Origin: Atrina japonica | Lineage: Eukaryota; Mollusca; Bivalvia; Pterioida; Pinnidae | DNA length: 64,000 nucleotides | Reading direction: 5' to 3' | Assembly: GCA_030159075.1 (NCBI GenBank) | Contig: BROG01000295.1 | Span: 62,001-126,000 of the forward strand | In this document: positions 24,640-36,789 of the stretch, piece after piece | Layout of the letters: each line of letters opens with the position of its first letter | Position numbering within the stretch: the first letter of the stretch is position 1 | Made by a program: the position numbers and the translations under genes | Notes under the pieces: model-generated | Databases searched by the model: none | Seen by the model: only the letters and a program-made list of their open reading frames with translations | Told to the model about the DNA's origin: nothing

Positions 24640-26387
24640 TAAATGTTCTTCAAAATTCTCCATATGATGCATGGAAGAATAGCATCATTCTTAATCATTT
24701 TCAATATTTTGTCGTTGATTTATAAAATATCGTTTATCTTCAGAATATCATGATATAAAATATACGATAAATCTTAAAACATATATTTCCTGCCTCAGAT
24801 TCAATTTTAAAAGAATTTGAGTAGATGAAATCTCGTGGAGTGTCAATTTTTGATTTAAGCTAACGGGCTCCTTGATAATTGATGTTTCTGGCTTACTACT
24901 GTAATTTTAGTCGACCATTCCCTCAAGTCCGCTTTCATGTATCCGTTTCGTAATGAATTTGATACTTAAAATAGGGATTTTAATTCTTTTATAGAAAAAC
25001 CTATCCAACCTCTGGCATCATTACATGTATTGCAAAACCAATTTTCCTTATTTCAAATACTGTTTTATCTATACCCAATTATACTACTTCGCTGTATTTT
25101 GTCATTTGATGTCAAACACAATTTATTTTCAATTATATTGCGACGTCAAGTTTTTCATATTAACATATAAATATTGCTATATTTTAATATTTATCAATCA
25201 TTTTTGTAAATGTCCAAGTGTGCCATCTTATGGGACTGTTTATGATTTATGCTGCTTTTATCAATTTAGCGTAGACGTATTACCTTACATTCGTGAGCTG
25301 GGCGATGGAATTGTCATTTAACAACAGTGTATGGCTACTTATCGTTTGTGATGTATTTATGATCTGTGACTCAAAACTGAATCTTTTTACTATTGTAACT
25401 ACTTAGATGCATTTAAAATGTTCTGGCATTGTCATTAGGCATTTTGATATGGTAGCCGACACCCATTACTAATACTTGAGTATTTCAAATAAACGAATTC
25501 TAAATTTTGTTTACATACTGAATATATAACTACAGACAACAATACATATTTTACTTACGGTTTTTACGAGTAGCCAAGGATTGCACCTACTTGTTCATGA
25601 GTTTTCGCAAGATTGACTCAAGTGAATTTAAATGTTTTTCTTTAAATTTGTTTTTCAATACACTTATGCAAAGTCAATCTAAAGGACTTCGTCACCCAAA
25701 GAAAGCATTGTACACAAAAGAGAACATACCTTGATAGTTAAAACAATTACTGTATAGAAATAGAACAATACCTTTCTTCGCCTGTGTCGATGCTTAAGTC
25801 TGATATTTGAAAAATGAAAACAAGAATGGAAACTGACAAAGGTTTAGAAATTATTCAGGTTTCGTTATCGTGCACACAAATAAAATATTTTCGTCGTTGA
25901 AGTGAATTGCTTTGAAAACAATATCACAGAGACTCAAAGAACATGTTTCGAATATGATTGTTTGATGAATTCCTATTGTCGTGCAGTTTGTAATTTCTAA
26001 ATAACAGATAATACCTGACATGTTTTGATTACTGGTATGGTAGAAATATCTGTCTATACTTTCACTTTATTGTCTTGTGTGCCTTCACCTCAAAGTGATT
26101 TAGACAAAGACGTTTTGAATGTCCTGTTTACAATGACGATAGATGATTAAAAGAATTCCAAGTACACGCGATAAATTTCAAGATGACATGATATGACTGA
26201 CATTTGAAAAGAAAATGATAAAGATAGATGTGAAAAGAAATTTAGAAATCAATCTCTATGAAATTCTCCCACTTGGTGAAATAAATGGCAACTTTGATTC
26301 TACATCCTCGCGATTTTCATTATCTGGAAATATATATGCTTTCCAAATTACTGCATTTTGTAGTTGAAATGAACATTACCTTGAAAC
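24640..26387. other. AT-rich DNA, nothing recognised
   Basis: A 98-codon plus-strand frame at 25025-25321 is rich in Phe, Tyr and Cys as expected from AT-rich random sequence; not called. Confidence 0.5.
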
Positions 26388-27628
26388 ACGTGGAAGTGAC
26401 CCTCTGTACAGTGGTTGCCCGTACTTGGTGGAACTGTCATTCTGTACAGTGGTTGCCCGTACTTGGTGGAACTGTCATTCTGTACAGTGGTTACCCGTGC
26501 TTGGTGGAACTGTCATTCTGTACAGTGGTACCTGTATTAGGTGGAGCTGTCATTCTGACAGTGGTTACCAGTACTTGGTGGAACTGTCATTCTGTACAGT
26601 GGTTACCCGTACTTGGTGGAACTCATTCTGTACAGTGGTCACCCGTACTTGGTGGAACTGTCATTCTATACAGTGGTTACCTGTTTTTGGTGGAAGTGTC
26701 ATTCTGTACAGTGGTACCATATTAGGTGGAACTGTCATTCTGTACAGTGGTTGCCCGTACTTGGTGGAACTGTCATTCTGTACAGTGGTACTAGTACTTG
26801 GTGGAATGGTCATTCTGTACAGTGGTTACCCGTACTTGGTGGAACTCATTCTGTACAGTGGTTGCCCGTACCTGGTGGAACTGTCATTCTGTACAGTGGT
26901 TGCCCGTACTTGGTGGAACTGTCATTCTGTACAGTGGTTACCCGTACTTGGTGGAACTCATTCTGTACAGTGGTCACCTGTACTTGGTGGAACTGTCATT
27001 CTTTGCAGTGGTTACCTGTACTTGGTGGAACTGTCATTCTGTACAGTGGTTGCCCGTACTTGGTGGAACTGTCATTCTGTACAGTGGTACCCGTACTTGG
27101 TGGAACTGTCATTCTGTACAGTGATTACCCGTACTTGGTGGAACTGACATTCTGTACAGTGGTTGCCCGTACTTGGTGGAACTGTCATTCTGTACAGTGG
27201 TTCCCCGTACTTGGCGGAACTGTCATTCTGTACAGTGGTTCCCCGTACTTGGTGGAACTGTCATTCTGTACATTGGTACTCGTATTAGGTGGAACTGTCA
27301 TTCTGTACAGTGGTTACCTGTACTTGGTGGAACTGTCATTCTGTACATTGGTACTCGTATTAGGTGGAACTGTCATTCTGTATAGTGGTACTCGTATTAG
27401 GTGGAAATGTCGTTCTGAACAGTGGTTACTTGTACTTGGGGGAACTGTCATTCTGTAAAGTGGTACTCGTATTAGGTGGAACTGTCGTTCTGGACAGTGG
27501 TTACTTGTACTTGGGGGAACTGTCATTCTGTAAAGTGGTACTCGTATTAGGTGGAACTGTCATTCTGGACAGTGGTTACCCGTACTTGGTGGAACTTTCA
27601 TTCTGTATAGTGGTTACCTGTACTTGTC
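26388..27628 (+). repeat. Minisatellite, 38-bp unit (1.2 kb)
   Basis: The unit is built from ACTGTCATTCTGTACAGTGG followed by TTGCCCGTACTTGGTGGA, with 34- to 37-bp variants (loss of one T in the GGTT, or loss of GTC). Because 38 is not a multiple of 3 and the unit has no stop in any plus frame, overlapping open frames of up to 281 codons run through it. They encode a cycling VELSFCTVVARTWWNCHSVQ-type peptide and are an artefact of the repeat. At the right end (about 27270-27560) two unit types alternate (CTCGTATTAGGTGGAA and TTGTACTTGGGGGAA), giving a 75-bp higher-order repeat. Confidence 0.97.
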
Positions 27629-28689
27629 ATTGCTGCAACAAATTGCTTTTATTCTCTTACATGGTATGACATATTATGTAATCATTGTAATATAGTGATG
27701 GTTGTAGAAACATGCTCTTATCAACGTGTCAAAAACAAAGAAATACACAAAATTAGCTTCAAAACAAGGTTGATGATGATGATGATGATGATGATAATGA
27801 TGATGATGAAAAATTTTATGCTTGAAAATTGATACAATCACAACAAGAATCGATTTAATTTTAAAACAATGAGAGGATAGCACGATGCACTGACAAGAAA
27901 ATATATGTATCACTGTGTCAAAGCTGGATATTAAAAACTTTTGTATATGCAACACTGATGGTATCAGTATTCAAACCTTGAATGTCATTCTGGCCATAGA
28001 ATTTGCGAAAAGATTTTTAAATCAACAGTAACTCGTGTTTTATTAAAAGGAACAGAAATAACAATATTGTATGGTTTAGAACTAGTGAATGACAAGAGTT
28101 GTGTTTTTTGTGAATATTTGGAAAAATAACTTTGCCAAAAGATTTCAAAGCACATTTGATTTCACATTACAACGGGTGTTCGATTGTTTAACGCACTATT
28201 GATTGCTATGTGAAGTTGGACTAACAGGCACATGAAAACATATTGTCAGAATGAAATTACAACACAACTCTGTAGACAATCTACTACAATGAATGCTTGG
28301 TTTTAAACAAAACTGTTACCTTGCATAAGCCGAAAAGTCGAGATCTTAAGTTTGAGATAATATGGTCATAAAAGAGATTACTTTCTATTCTATGTTTGTT
28401 ATTAACATTCGTTCTGCTATCGAAACAAGTGAGTATTCCTTTTATGATGAAAAGGAAATTATATTGTTTTGTTTGATGACGTCATCTTAAGTTTAAAATG
28501 ACAAGAAGTAGAACATTTTAATTTTTTGGTTGATATGCTTTAGGAATGTTTTCAACAACAACAGTTTGAAATTACACGTACGCGAAGATCTTATTAAACA
28601 ATTGGAAGACCCCTCACACAATTGTTATCGTATAGTATTCTGGAGTACGGCCTTAAAAAGTGATATCCTAACGTCAATCAGAGCAAAAC
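27629..28689. other. AT-rich DNA with a small (GAT)n tract
   Basis: A GAT trinucleotide run lies at 27771-27809. Nothing else was recognised. Confidence 0.6.
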
Positions 28690-28895
28690 CTAACTGTTGA
28701 CATTTTCACCGAGCTTGACCTTTGTCACCGAACTCCAGAGGTTTCCATGGAACGTTTGCGTTGGAAGAACATGCTTACGGGGACGTTGACTATTTTCGGA
28801 CTTTTGGTCCCACTCCATTTCATATTCGCATTTTTCTTGTTTTGTATCCAGTCTGTCGTATTTTAATTGACTTTTGGTTTTACTTCAGATATATG
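28690..28895 (+). mobile_element. Retroelement tail B, copy 1
   Basis: Contains AGAGGTTTCCATGGAACGTT, GGGGACGTTGACTATTTTCG and TCCCACTCCATTTCATATTC. It matches 51662-51870 (plus) and 44190-44338 (minus). By analogy with the other tails in the window it is the non-coding 3' part of a reverse-transcriptase element. Diverged. Confidence 0.6.
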
Positions 28896-29194
28896 GAGAA
28901 GATTCATGCAAAATACATGTATTCAAAATATTTAACATTCCTTTCAAATGTACAATTTCCCCAAGGATTTTACAAAGCTTTAAATTGTAATTGTATTAAC
29001 ATTAGTCAAGTAAGATATTAAGTATTTATTACAATATTTACAACGAGATAAGCTTTTCTGTCTAATGAAATAGGTTTAAACTCATAATCCATCGAGAAAG
29101 GTGAGTTTAATGATTAGTGAATTACATTTAATCCAATAAACTTTATATTAAATGACCTATGTTGTATCGCATTATCAAAAATTACGACATGGGG

Positions 29195-29250
29195 TTACGA
29201 AACCATTTTAATAGTAGGACCTTACAACAACAACACGCAAAAACTTACAT
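29195..29250 (+). repeat. Direct repeat flanking retroelement fragment (left copy)
   Basis: TTACGAAACCATTTTAATAG and then ACGCAAAAACTTACAT match 29520-29576 (TTACGAAACCATTATAATAA ... ACGCAAAACCCACAAA). The two copies bracket the retroelement fragment at 29254-29516. Confidence 0.65.
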
Positions 29251-29253
29251 ATA

Positions 29254-29516
29254 AAAATATCAGATACCAAAGTATAAATCAATAGGATGTCCAGGACATA
29301 GATACAAATCCGGTAAAAATGGACAAACACGGACCTCTGGAAACCAAGAGGTGGAATCAGGTGCCATGGAGGAGTAAGCATCCCCTGTCGACCGGTCACA
29401 CCCGCCGTGAGTCCACTGTCAAGTTTACCTCTGTATATGAAATCATCATATGTTGTGCACGCCTTGGCATATCGGATCATTTGTGAAATATAAACTCCAT
29501 ATGCAGGTGACTGCAA
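29254..29516 (-). mobile_element. Penelope-like retroelement fragment, internally deleted
   Basis: The minus strand encodes QSPAYGVYISQMIRYAKACT and TYDDFIYRGKL from the end of the reverse-transcriptase ORF, then jumps directly to the 3' region (DSGLTAGVTGRQGMLTPPWH...). Compared with the copy at 45045-45625, about 205 bp are missing at 29423, with the microhomology ACT at the junction. The 3' end is the family tail AGATACCAAAGTATAAATC (minus-strand GATTTATACTTTGGTATCT). It forms an inverted pair with the longer copy that starts at 29998. Confidence 0.8.
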
Positions 29517-29519
29517 TTA

Positions 29520-29576
29520 TTACGAAACCATTATAATAACTCGGGACTTAATACGCAAAACCCACAAAAACATACA
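29520..29576 (+). repeat. Direct repeat flanking retroelement fragment (right copy)
   Basis: Partner of 29195-29250, about 325 bp away and diverged. It could be a long target-site duplication or the remains of a second element copy. Confidence 0.6.
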
Positions 29577-29750
29577 TACATTATTGATTCCCGTTAACAA
29601 TAACCTTAAACTTCTTATGCCCTTTCTTCTGCAACCACGCTGAACATTTTCAACACACTTTTTCATATGTAGGATCATGCTGCGTTTTATTCCTGATTTA
29701 AGACGTTGACATATTTAAAAGTTAGTTTTCTAGTCAAGTATGTAAATTAG

Positions 29751-29907
29751 AACCCGATTTACTGACTCAAGTTGGTCTGATTAGTTAGGTGGTCTCTTAA
29801 GTGAGGTTGTGTACTTGTTAAATATTTATCAGGACACTGGGGAATTATAGTCTGAATGGTGAGGTGGTCTCCTAAGTGAGATGGTCTTTAGCTAAGGTTC
29901 CACTGTA
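29751..29907 (+). mobile_element. Dispersed repeat E, copy 1
   Basis: Contains ACTGACTCAAGTTGGTCTGA, TTAGGTGGTCTCTTAAGTGA and GGTTCCACTGTA, all shared with 56772-56961. Internally it repeats a 'GAGGTGGTCTCCTTAG' element. It resembles a repeat I associate with bivalve genomes, but I cannot name it. Confidence 0.65.
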
Positions 29908-29997
29908 TATTGTTTGACAATTATGTAATAGATTTCTTGATTACACTTTTTTATAACCGGCACTGAGTTCATTTCTGCATGTTTTTTTAGTTAAACG

Positions 29998-31135
29998 ATG
30001 ATACACTTTACGGACTGCATAAGTGTTATCAAATCTTTTTCTTTACTCCTTATCAAGATACTGACAGCCGTTAAGGAGAAACCTCGGCTATACAGTACAG
30101 TTGCTTACTCAAGAAGCGGTTTAAATCAGATGTGGATACTTAAAAATTGTAAACAGCCAGCGCTTTTAGAGAATTTGAAGGCACACTATTTTTCTCAAAT
30201 TCACAGTATCAAAATACACGACTTCACTGCCCTTTACATAACAATTCCACATGACAAATTAAAAGAGAGACCTTTTACCATCATAGAAAACTGTTTTTTC
30301 ACTAAAGGTGGACCCGAAAATTTAGATATCTAGTCAAATTGCGGCATTCCTATGGGAACCAATTCTGCCCCTTTGTTGACTGACTTGTTCCTTTATTCAT
30401 TTGAAGCAGACCTCATTCAGAAACTGCTGAATCAAAAGAAGAAAAAAATCCAGCAGTATCATTTAATTAGACATTTTGATATATCGACGACGTTTTGTCA
30501 ATTAACAATGACAATTTTCATACATATGTCAATGCGAACTAGAAATTAAAGTACACAACATAATCAAGTACATACGCTTCCTACTTAAACATTTTACTTA
30601 ATTGAAAGGACGGGAAATTTTACAACAACTACGCTATACGACAAACGCGACGATTTCGACTTTCCCTTCGTAAATTGTCCAAATTAAAGAAGTAAAATCT
30701 CACAATCTCCTGCATATGGAGTTTATATTCCACAAATGATCCGATATGCCAGGGCGTGTTCAACATATGTACATTTCATATACAGATGTAAACTACTCAC
30801 CGACAAATTATTGACACAGAGATATCGAAAACCGCGTTTGATGTCAATGTTCCGCAAATTTTACCGTCGTTATAAAAGTCTTGTTTGCGATTACTCTATT
30901 TCACTAAGTGTTCGATAGCGGTTGTTGAGAAGTCTACCAATTGTGACGAGGATTTGTTCATCACGTATTTCATTTGAATTTGACTGTGTACTCACGGCGG
31001 GCGTGACCCATCAACAGGGGATGCTTACTCCTTCATGGTACCTGATCCCACCTATTGATTTCTACATGTCAGTGTTTGTCCAGTTTTTACCAGAATTTAT
31101 ACTTTGTTATCAAAGAATTTTTTATATTAAAATAG
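29998..31135 (+). pseudogene. Penelope-like reverse transcriptase, degenerate copy
   Basis: The longest retroelement remnant in the window, lacking the 5' half. In frame from 29998 it encodes LLIKILTAVKE, YSRSGLNQMWILKN, FTALYITIPHDKLKERP and, after an in-frame TAG at 30331-30333, GIPMGTNSAPLLTDLFLYSF. The frame then shifts, and the catalytic YIDD followed by VLSINNDNFH is found one frame over at 30480-30491. Further shifts follow before AYGVYIPQMIRYARACSTYV and the TFRKFY-like region (30717-30880), then the 3' region ending about 31130. The L-Y-x-x-I-P-H, GIPMGT and YIDD motifs are the palm motifs of a reverse transcriptase and fit the Penelope-like lineage; no GIY-YIG endonuclease remnant was seen. 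At least one stop and several frameshifts make it non-functional. Confidence 0.8.
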
Positions 31136-31405
31136 ATCAAATACTTAACATTTTACTAGAGAAGATGTATATAAACCGATCTTATTCTACTAGTATTCAT
31201 CATTCTTAAGAAAGGGATACGGCTTTTGTTTTTATTTTTAAATCCATATGACAGCAGTCGATTGCTTAGAATTACATAGAAAGATTAAAAGAATACCAGA
31301 AACAAAGAATAAAGAGAAATCATATAGTGCTATCAAGAAGATTATATTGATTTAGCGCGCACAAACAAAACAACACATTTAAATATGAGAAAGTGTGTGT
31401 GTATC

Positions 31406-31409
<4 letters not shown>
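31136..31409. other. AT-rich DNA, nothing recognised
   Basis: Unique sequence between the retroelement copy and a (GA)n array. Confidence 0.5.
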
Positions 31410-31482
<73 letters not shown>

Positions 31483-31491
31483 GAGAGAGAG
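31410..31491. repeat. (GA)n microsatellite
   Basis: A near-pure GA run with one ACCGAG interruption near 31479. Confidence 0.97.
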
Positions 31492-31965
31492 TTTATCTCA
31501 AATGGAACTGTACAAGTATTCAATAAACTGATATCATATCTGAACATAAAGCCTTAAATTAAAATGCCTTGACACGTGTTATGCACGTGCTTAAAGTACT
31601 GTAAAAGAAATGTTAAGATCCCTATTGAATGCAGTCAATCACAATTATTTATCGCTACATTTACCAGTGCGTATATATAGAAAAGATAAACAGTGTCAAA
31701 ATGTTCAAGTACAAATAGCAGTACGATAGATACTTTAGTATGCAGGAGGTACGCAAAACGTCGCTTCAAAAGATCACTTGGCGTATATGTAACTCTATAA
31801 TTTTGATATCAGCTAATACAATTTGGTTGTTATCTTGTTAAGTACCTGACTTTTGTAACTTACACAGGAAAGTGCGCCACAGACCAAAAATTGTCATGTT
31901 ATACAGATATCTCAAAATGTTCATTTTCCATGACTATGCGGTCATTGTATAATCTAAGAATACAT

Positions 31966-31969
<4 letters not shown>

Positions 31970-32026
<57 letters not shown>

Positions 32027-32080
32027 ATGACGACGACGACGACGATGATGATGATGATTATAATGATGATGATGATGATA
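31970..32080. repeat. (GA)n followed by (GAC)n/(GAT)n
   Basis: A 51-bp GA run passes directly into GAC then GAT trinucleotides. An open frame across it (31891-32118, Arg-Glu then Asp runs) is not regarded as a gene. Confidence 0.96.
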
Positions 32081-33180
32081 AAATCTTTCTGGATATGCCT
32101 TTGTTTTGGTCAAGTTAAGGGCGCAAATACAAGTCTAAATCTTCATTTTCAACGGCAAAAATTTGATCTAATCAATAAAAATTAACATTTACTCAAATTT
32201 GACAAATATATTTTGGAAATTTGTAAGATTTAAACAAAAAATTACTTATCTATGTAATTGTTGAAAGAATAACCTATGATATCTCCACAGAAAAATAAAT
32301 GCAGACAAGAGAGATACCCCAAACGTTCTATGGGCAACACGTCTTTTACTCGATATATCCGTGTAAACTTGGCGTCTTTAGTAAAGAGACAGTCAGAATC
32401 GACAAAATAACTTGATGTGACGATAGCAATATAACAGAGGATACCCAGTTCAATATCGAGCAAACAGTGTTTTAAAACATCTTGTAAGTTATATATAAAT
32501 AATTCTCACTCTCCGGCTTAGCTAATCTCTCTTAACTGCTCGTCTAATTTCAAATTCAAATTGGCAATTAAAATTATGTTGGAAACTTTTCATCGAGATA
32601 TATAGGCCCATGGTTCCATGTGAAAGAAGTTAACCTCACCTATGGTACAGCCATAACAATGTCATGAGACAGAAAAGCATAAATACAAATTGTTATCAGG
32701 TAATTAAGCTCATCAACGCTCAAAGACGACTTTGCTATAGTAACCATTAAACGCGTATTTTCTGATTAGACTTAAAAGAAAATTAATGAAAGTACTGAAA
32801 TTTATACAGTGAGGTCTGCGAGTTTAGTTTGCTTAGTGAAACACGGAGTGAGGTATTGATTTATAAACCGTTCAACTACTTAAACATTTAAAATGTTTTC
32901 GGTGTTGATACCCGAGTTTAAACTCTTCATTCGGTTTCCAACATTTAACTATCTATTCAGAATATACCAGAACTATCTATACTTCTTAATTAGAGCAGTT
33001 AATTGGACACATCTTACCGGATTTTATAATAAAGTTTAATATAAAGCGTTAAATGACATCTGATTTACCTTTTACAGTTTCAGTTCTTCATACAGAACTC
33101 GTCTAATTTGACAAATTCAATCATTACCTATAAAACAGAGATCTTCAATAAACAGAGCGAAATAGAATAAATTGTTTTAA
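32081..33180. other. AT-rich DNA, nothing recognised
   Basis: A 73-codon minus-strand frame at 32242-32463 (MLDIELGILCYIAIVTSSYF...) has no supporting splice or family signal. Confidence 0.5.
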
Positions 33181-34258
33181 ATGGTAGGCCGCTGGTACGC
33201 CTATCAGTAAGGGAAGCCCCTTGTGCGCCTATCAGGATGGTAGGCCTCTGGTAAGTCTATCAGTATGGTAGGCCTCTGGTAAGCCTATCCGTATGGTAGG
33301 TCTCTGGTAAGCCTATCAGTATGGTAGGTCTCTGGTATGCGTATCAGTATGGTAGGCCTCTGGTAAGCCTATCAGTCTGGAATGCCTATCATTATGGTAG
33401 GTCTCTGGTACGCCTATCAGTATGGTGGGCCTCTGGTACGCCTATCAGTATGGTGGGTCTCTGGTACGCCTATCAGACTGGTAGGCCGCTGGTACGTCTA
33501 TCATTATGGTAGGCCTCTAGTACGCCTATAAATATGGTGGGCCTCTGGTACGCCAATCAGTATGGTGGGTCTCTGGTACGCCTATCAGTATGGTGGGCCT
33601 CTGGTATGCCTATCAGTATGGTAGGCCTCTGGTAAGTCTATCAGTATGGTAGGTCTCTGGTAAGCCTATCAGTATGGTAGTTCTCTGGTACGCCTATCAG
33701 TATGGTAGGTCTCTGGTAAGCCTATCAGTATGGTAGGTCTCTGGTAAGCCTATCAGTATGGTAGGTCTCTGGTAACCCTATCAGTATGATAGGCCTCTGG
33801 TAAGCCTATCAGTATGGTAGTTCTCTGGTACGCCTATCAGTATGGTAGGTCTCTGGTAAGCCTATCAGTATGATAGGCCTCTGGTAAGCCTATCAGTATG
33901 GTAGGCCTCTGGTAACCCTATCAGTATGATAGGCCTCTGGTAACCCTATCAGTATAGTGAGCCTCTGGTACGCCTATCAGTATGGTAGGTCTCTGGTAAG
34001 CCTATCAGTATGGTAGGTCTCTGGTAAGCTTATCAGTATGGTAGGTCTCTGGTACGCCTATCAGTATGGTAGGTCTCTGGTAAGCCTATCAGTATGTTAG
34101 GTCTCTGGTAAGCTTATCAGTATGGTAGGTCTCTGGTACGCCTATCAATATGGTAGGCCTCTAGTAAGCCTATCAGTATAGTGAGCCTCTGGTAAGCCTA
34201 TCAGTATGGTAGGTCTCTGGTACGCCTATCAGTATAGTGAGCCTCTGGTAAGCTTATC
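33181..34258 (+). repeat. Minisatellite, 28-bp unit (about 38 copies)
   Basis: The unit combines GGTAGGCCTCTGGTAAGC and CTATCAGTAT. Variants at two positions (GGCC/GGTC, TAAG/TACG) are distributed in blocks. The first units (GGTAGGCCGCTGGTACGC) are the most diverged. There are no unique spacers, so it is not a CRISPR array. Confidence 0.97.
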
Positions 34259-34331
34259 AGACGCAGTATGAGCATATCTTAAAGGTTTTACGTAGTTCCA
34301 CTATTATATATCTCGCTTTATTTTACGTCCT

Positions 34332-34334
<3 letters not shown>

Positions 34335-34397
<63 letters not shown>

Positions 34398-34418
34398 CAC
34401 TCTCTCTCTCTCTCTCAC
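34335..34418. repeat. (TC)n microsatellite
   Basis: A TC run interrupted by GACTCAC at 34394-34400, 80 bp after the end of the 28-bp minisatellite. Confidence 0.96.
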
Positions 34419-34949
34419 TCACGGAATTACTATTAAATATTTTTTGTTAACGATTACTAAAGTTTGTATGTAATTTGCTATGTACTCTGAATATATCTGT
34501 ATATAACAAACCAATATCATTGTGTGTTTACATCTCAATATACAAGATTTCTCCATGTACTTCCTGATTTGCATTGTTTCAGAGTTGATTTACATCATGA
34601 ATTATATATACGTATAAATCACTGCTTTTAAAATCTATTAATAAATGGAAAACAAATTTATTACATTGTTTTTAACTGCATATTTCATGTCCTAAGTACA
34701 TCCTCTTTGTCACATATCCATGTCAAACAGTTGATATATCCTGGTCTTATTTAAGTGTTGAGCAGTTACTTCATGTGATGTTATACATTCATATTTCAGT
34801 TGATGCCTAAAAAGCTGGTCAATGCTTTAATACAAGTATCATTTTCATCCGGTCATGATTTTTTTAACCGCGCTTTTCGTATTTGAGTGCATATTTCTGG
34901 AACAGCCAACAGCGGGACTGTTAATTGCCAGCGAGTGCATTGCGTATAG
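34419..34949. other. AT-rich DNA, nothing recognised
   Basis: Unique AT-rich sequence with no supported feature. Confidence 0.5.
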
Positions 34950-35098
34950 TAATGTCACTCCTTCATGACACCTGATCCCACCTCTACATTTTCAGAGGTC
35001 TGTGTTTGTCCAATATTGACCAGATTTGTATGCTGTCTCCTGAACATTTTGAAGATTAATTTTACTTTGGTATTTGAGATTTTACTATTCTTATATAT
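34950..35098 (+). mobile_element. Penelope-like element 3' tail, diverged copy
   Basis: CACTCCTTCATGACACCTGA, TCCCACCTCTACATTTTCAG, AGGTCTGTGTTTGTCCAA and the terminal TACTTTGGTATTTGAGATTT correspond in order to the 3' region of the copy at 45045-45625. No coding part remains. Confidence 0.75.
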
Positions 35099-35194
35099 TC
35101 TATGACCAGTATCTATTATTCTTGGTCAAGTAGATAAGGTAGTTATGTTCGCAGATGATATTCTACTACTACAGATATAACTCCTTATATGGAT

Positions 35195-35422
35195 TACCGT
35201 ATGAGTGCAAATTTTAGCGAGACACAAATTTTACCATTTTGTCTTAAAATATACTATATAAATTTAGCGAGAAGTAATTTTAGCGATTCTATGATTAAAA
35301 TGATAACACTTTCTTACGAAATGGATGAATGAATTGTTCGGGATATTCAATTTTAGCTATATCAACAACCTCGCTAATAATGCCGAAATTAAATCTTCGC
35401 TAAAATTTCTGCTTATACGGTA
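35195..35422. mobile_element. 228-bp MITE with 26-bp terminal inverted repeats
   Basis: The left end (35195-35220, starting TACCGTATGAGTGCAAATTT) and the right end (35397-35422) are inverted with 22 of 26 positions matching. Internal TTTTAGCGA/TCGCTAA motifs recur. The ends resemble the GCGAAAATT repeats at 15690 and 54601, so these may be related families. No clear target duplication. Confidence 0.75.
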
Positions 35423-35519
35423 CTATAATTATTTTGATTGATGGGAAATATTGTGATAATCTGTATTATTTTGGCAAACAAGGATACACAACTGCAGTTT
35501 AGTGCAAACGGCCTATACA

Positions 35520-36500
35520 CATTTGATGGTGCAATAGGAAAGTATACAGAGGACATTGATAGGGGAAATATTCACTAAATAACATGCATTGAAAGAACAG
35601 ATTGCATAGCTTGCTCAGAGACAAGTTACACTTCCATTTCTATTTACATAACTTAACATACTTAGTAAATCATTTCAAATGAAGCAGGATTTCAACGTTA
35701 CAGGGCTCAATTTGAGTGGGTTGGACTGTACTCCAATAATGTTTAGTTCGAAGTTATTATTTCTTCAGCATATCAAAAAGTTAGTTCATACTATAATCTT
35801 AACCTTAATAATACTGTTCACCAACCATACAATAACAGAGTAATTATCTATACAATTATCATATTTACTCCTCTAAGATTACGTTCTCATTCTGTAAGAA
35901 ATTGACACCGGTTAAATAGTGTTCAATACTTTGATTTTGTCTCTATGACAGTATGCTATAAACCAATTACATATTGTGATTATCCATGTCAAACAGGCTT
36001 CTGTGTATGTGTAAGAACAGCTCGTATATATGTTATATAGAAAATTACAAATCTGACACCAGTCAAATACAGCTTCTGTAATAAATAGATGTTCTCAAGT
36101 CTAAATAGGAATCATTCTACTCACTGGTAAGAAAATAGTCCAAATGAATGACTACAAAAATAGCAAATGTTGAACATGGATACATTTATTCATAAGAATA
36201 ATTCATTTCATTGTTACACTTTAATCGTGTAAATATATAATATGTAGATACCGGGAATTATATATTGCGACGGTAACAGCCGATATTGTAGAAATTCGTT
36301 ATATTGAAAATATTTATATAAGAACGAAACATTGACATCAGTTAGTAGGTGCAGTAGTTATGAAAATTTAAAGGTTTGTTATATTCTCTTTCACACTGGG
36401 TGTATGGTTGAGCATTTTTAAAAATTAAACAACCTTAGAATGACAAACACAGTATGTTCACTTTCTCATAAAAATGATATTGAACTAATCAGGATTTTAA
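35520..36500 (+). repeat. Tandem duplication, copy A (period about 1.4 kb)
   Basis: The whole segment aligns with 36790-37870. The 373-bp core (35859-36231) matches 37261-37633 without net indel and with about 19 mismatches (near 95% identity), whereas the flanking parts (for example GTATACAGAGGACATTGATA against ATATACAGAGACATTGACAG) are only loosely similar. No open frame or known RNA was recognised in the core. Confidence 0.9.
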
Positions 36501-36789
36501 TTATATATTCAAACTTGTCAAGCTTTTAAAGGCGTTGTCATAAATGCTTTCCTAATGAAGTGTTTTAAATCTGAATTGTGTTAAGTGAAGTCTGTATGTA
36601 TAATCTTGTAAACAAATTGTAACAATGTTTTATAAATACAAACACACCATTTAGCTGTAGATCTGTATATTCGTAATGCAAAATTATAGGAATCACAATG
36701 ACTGATTGTGCCCTGAAGTCATCTGGCGGGAATTTGTAGTATCTTGTAGTCAAAAGATGCAAGACCGTAGTTAAGCGCAAAGGGAGTAT

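Noticed and set aside
25025..25321. 98-codon Phe/Tyr/Cys-rich frame
   Set aside because: Composition is what AT-rich random sequence encodes.
26285..27458. Overlapping frames of 108 to 281 codons
   Set aside because: All produced by the stop-free 38-bp minisatellite unit, in every frame.
33181..34258. CRISPR-like appearance of a 28-bp repeat
   Set aside because: Units are contiguous with no unique spacers, and the context is eukaryotic.
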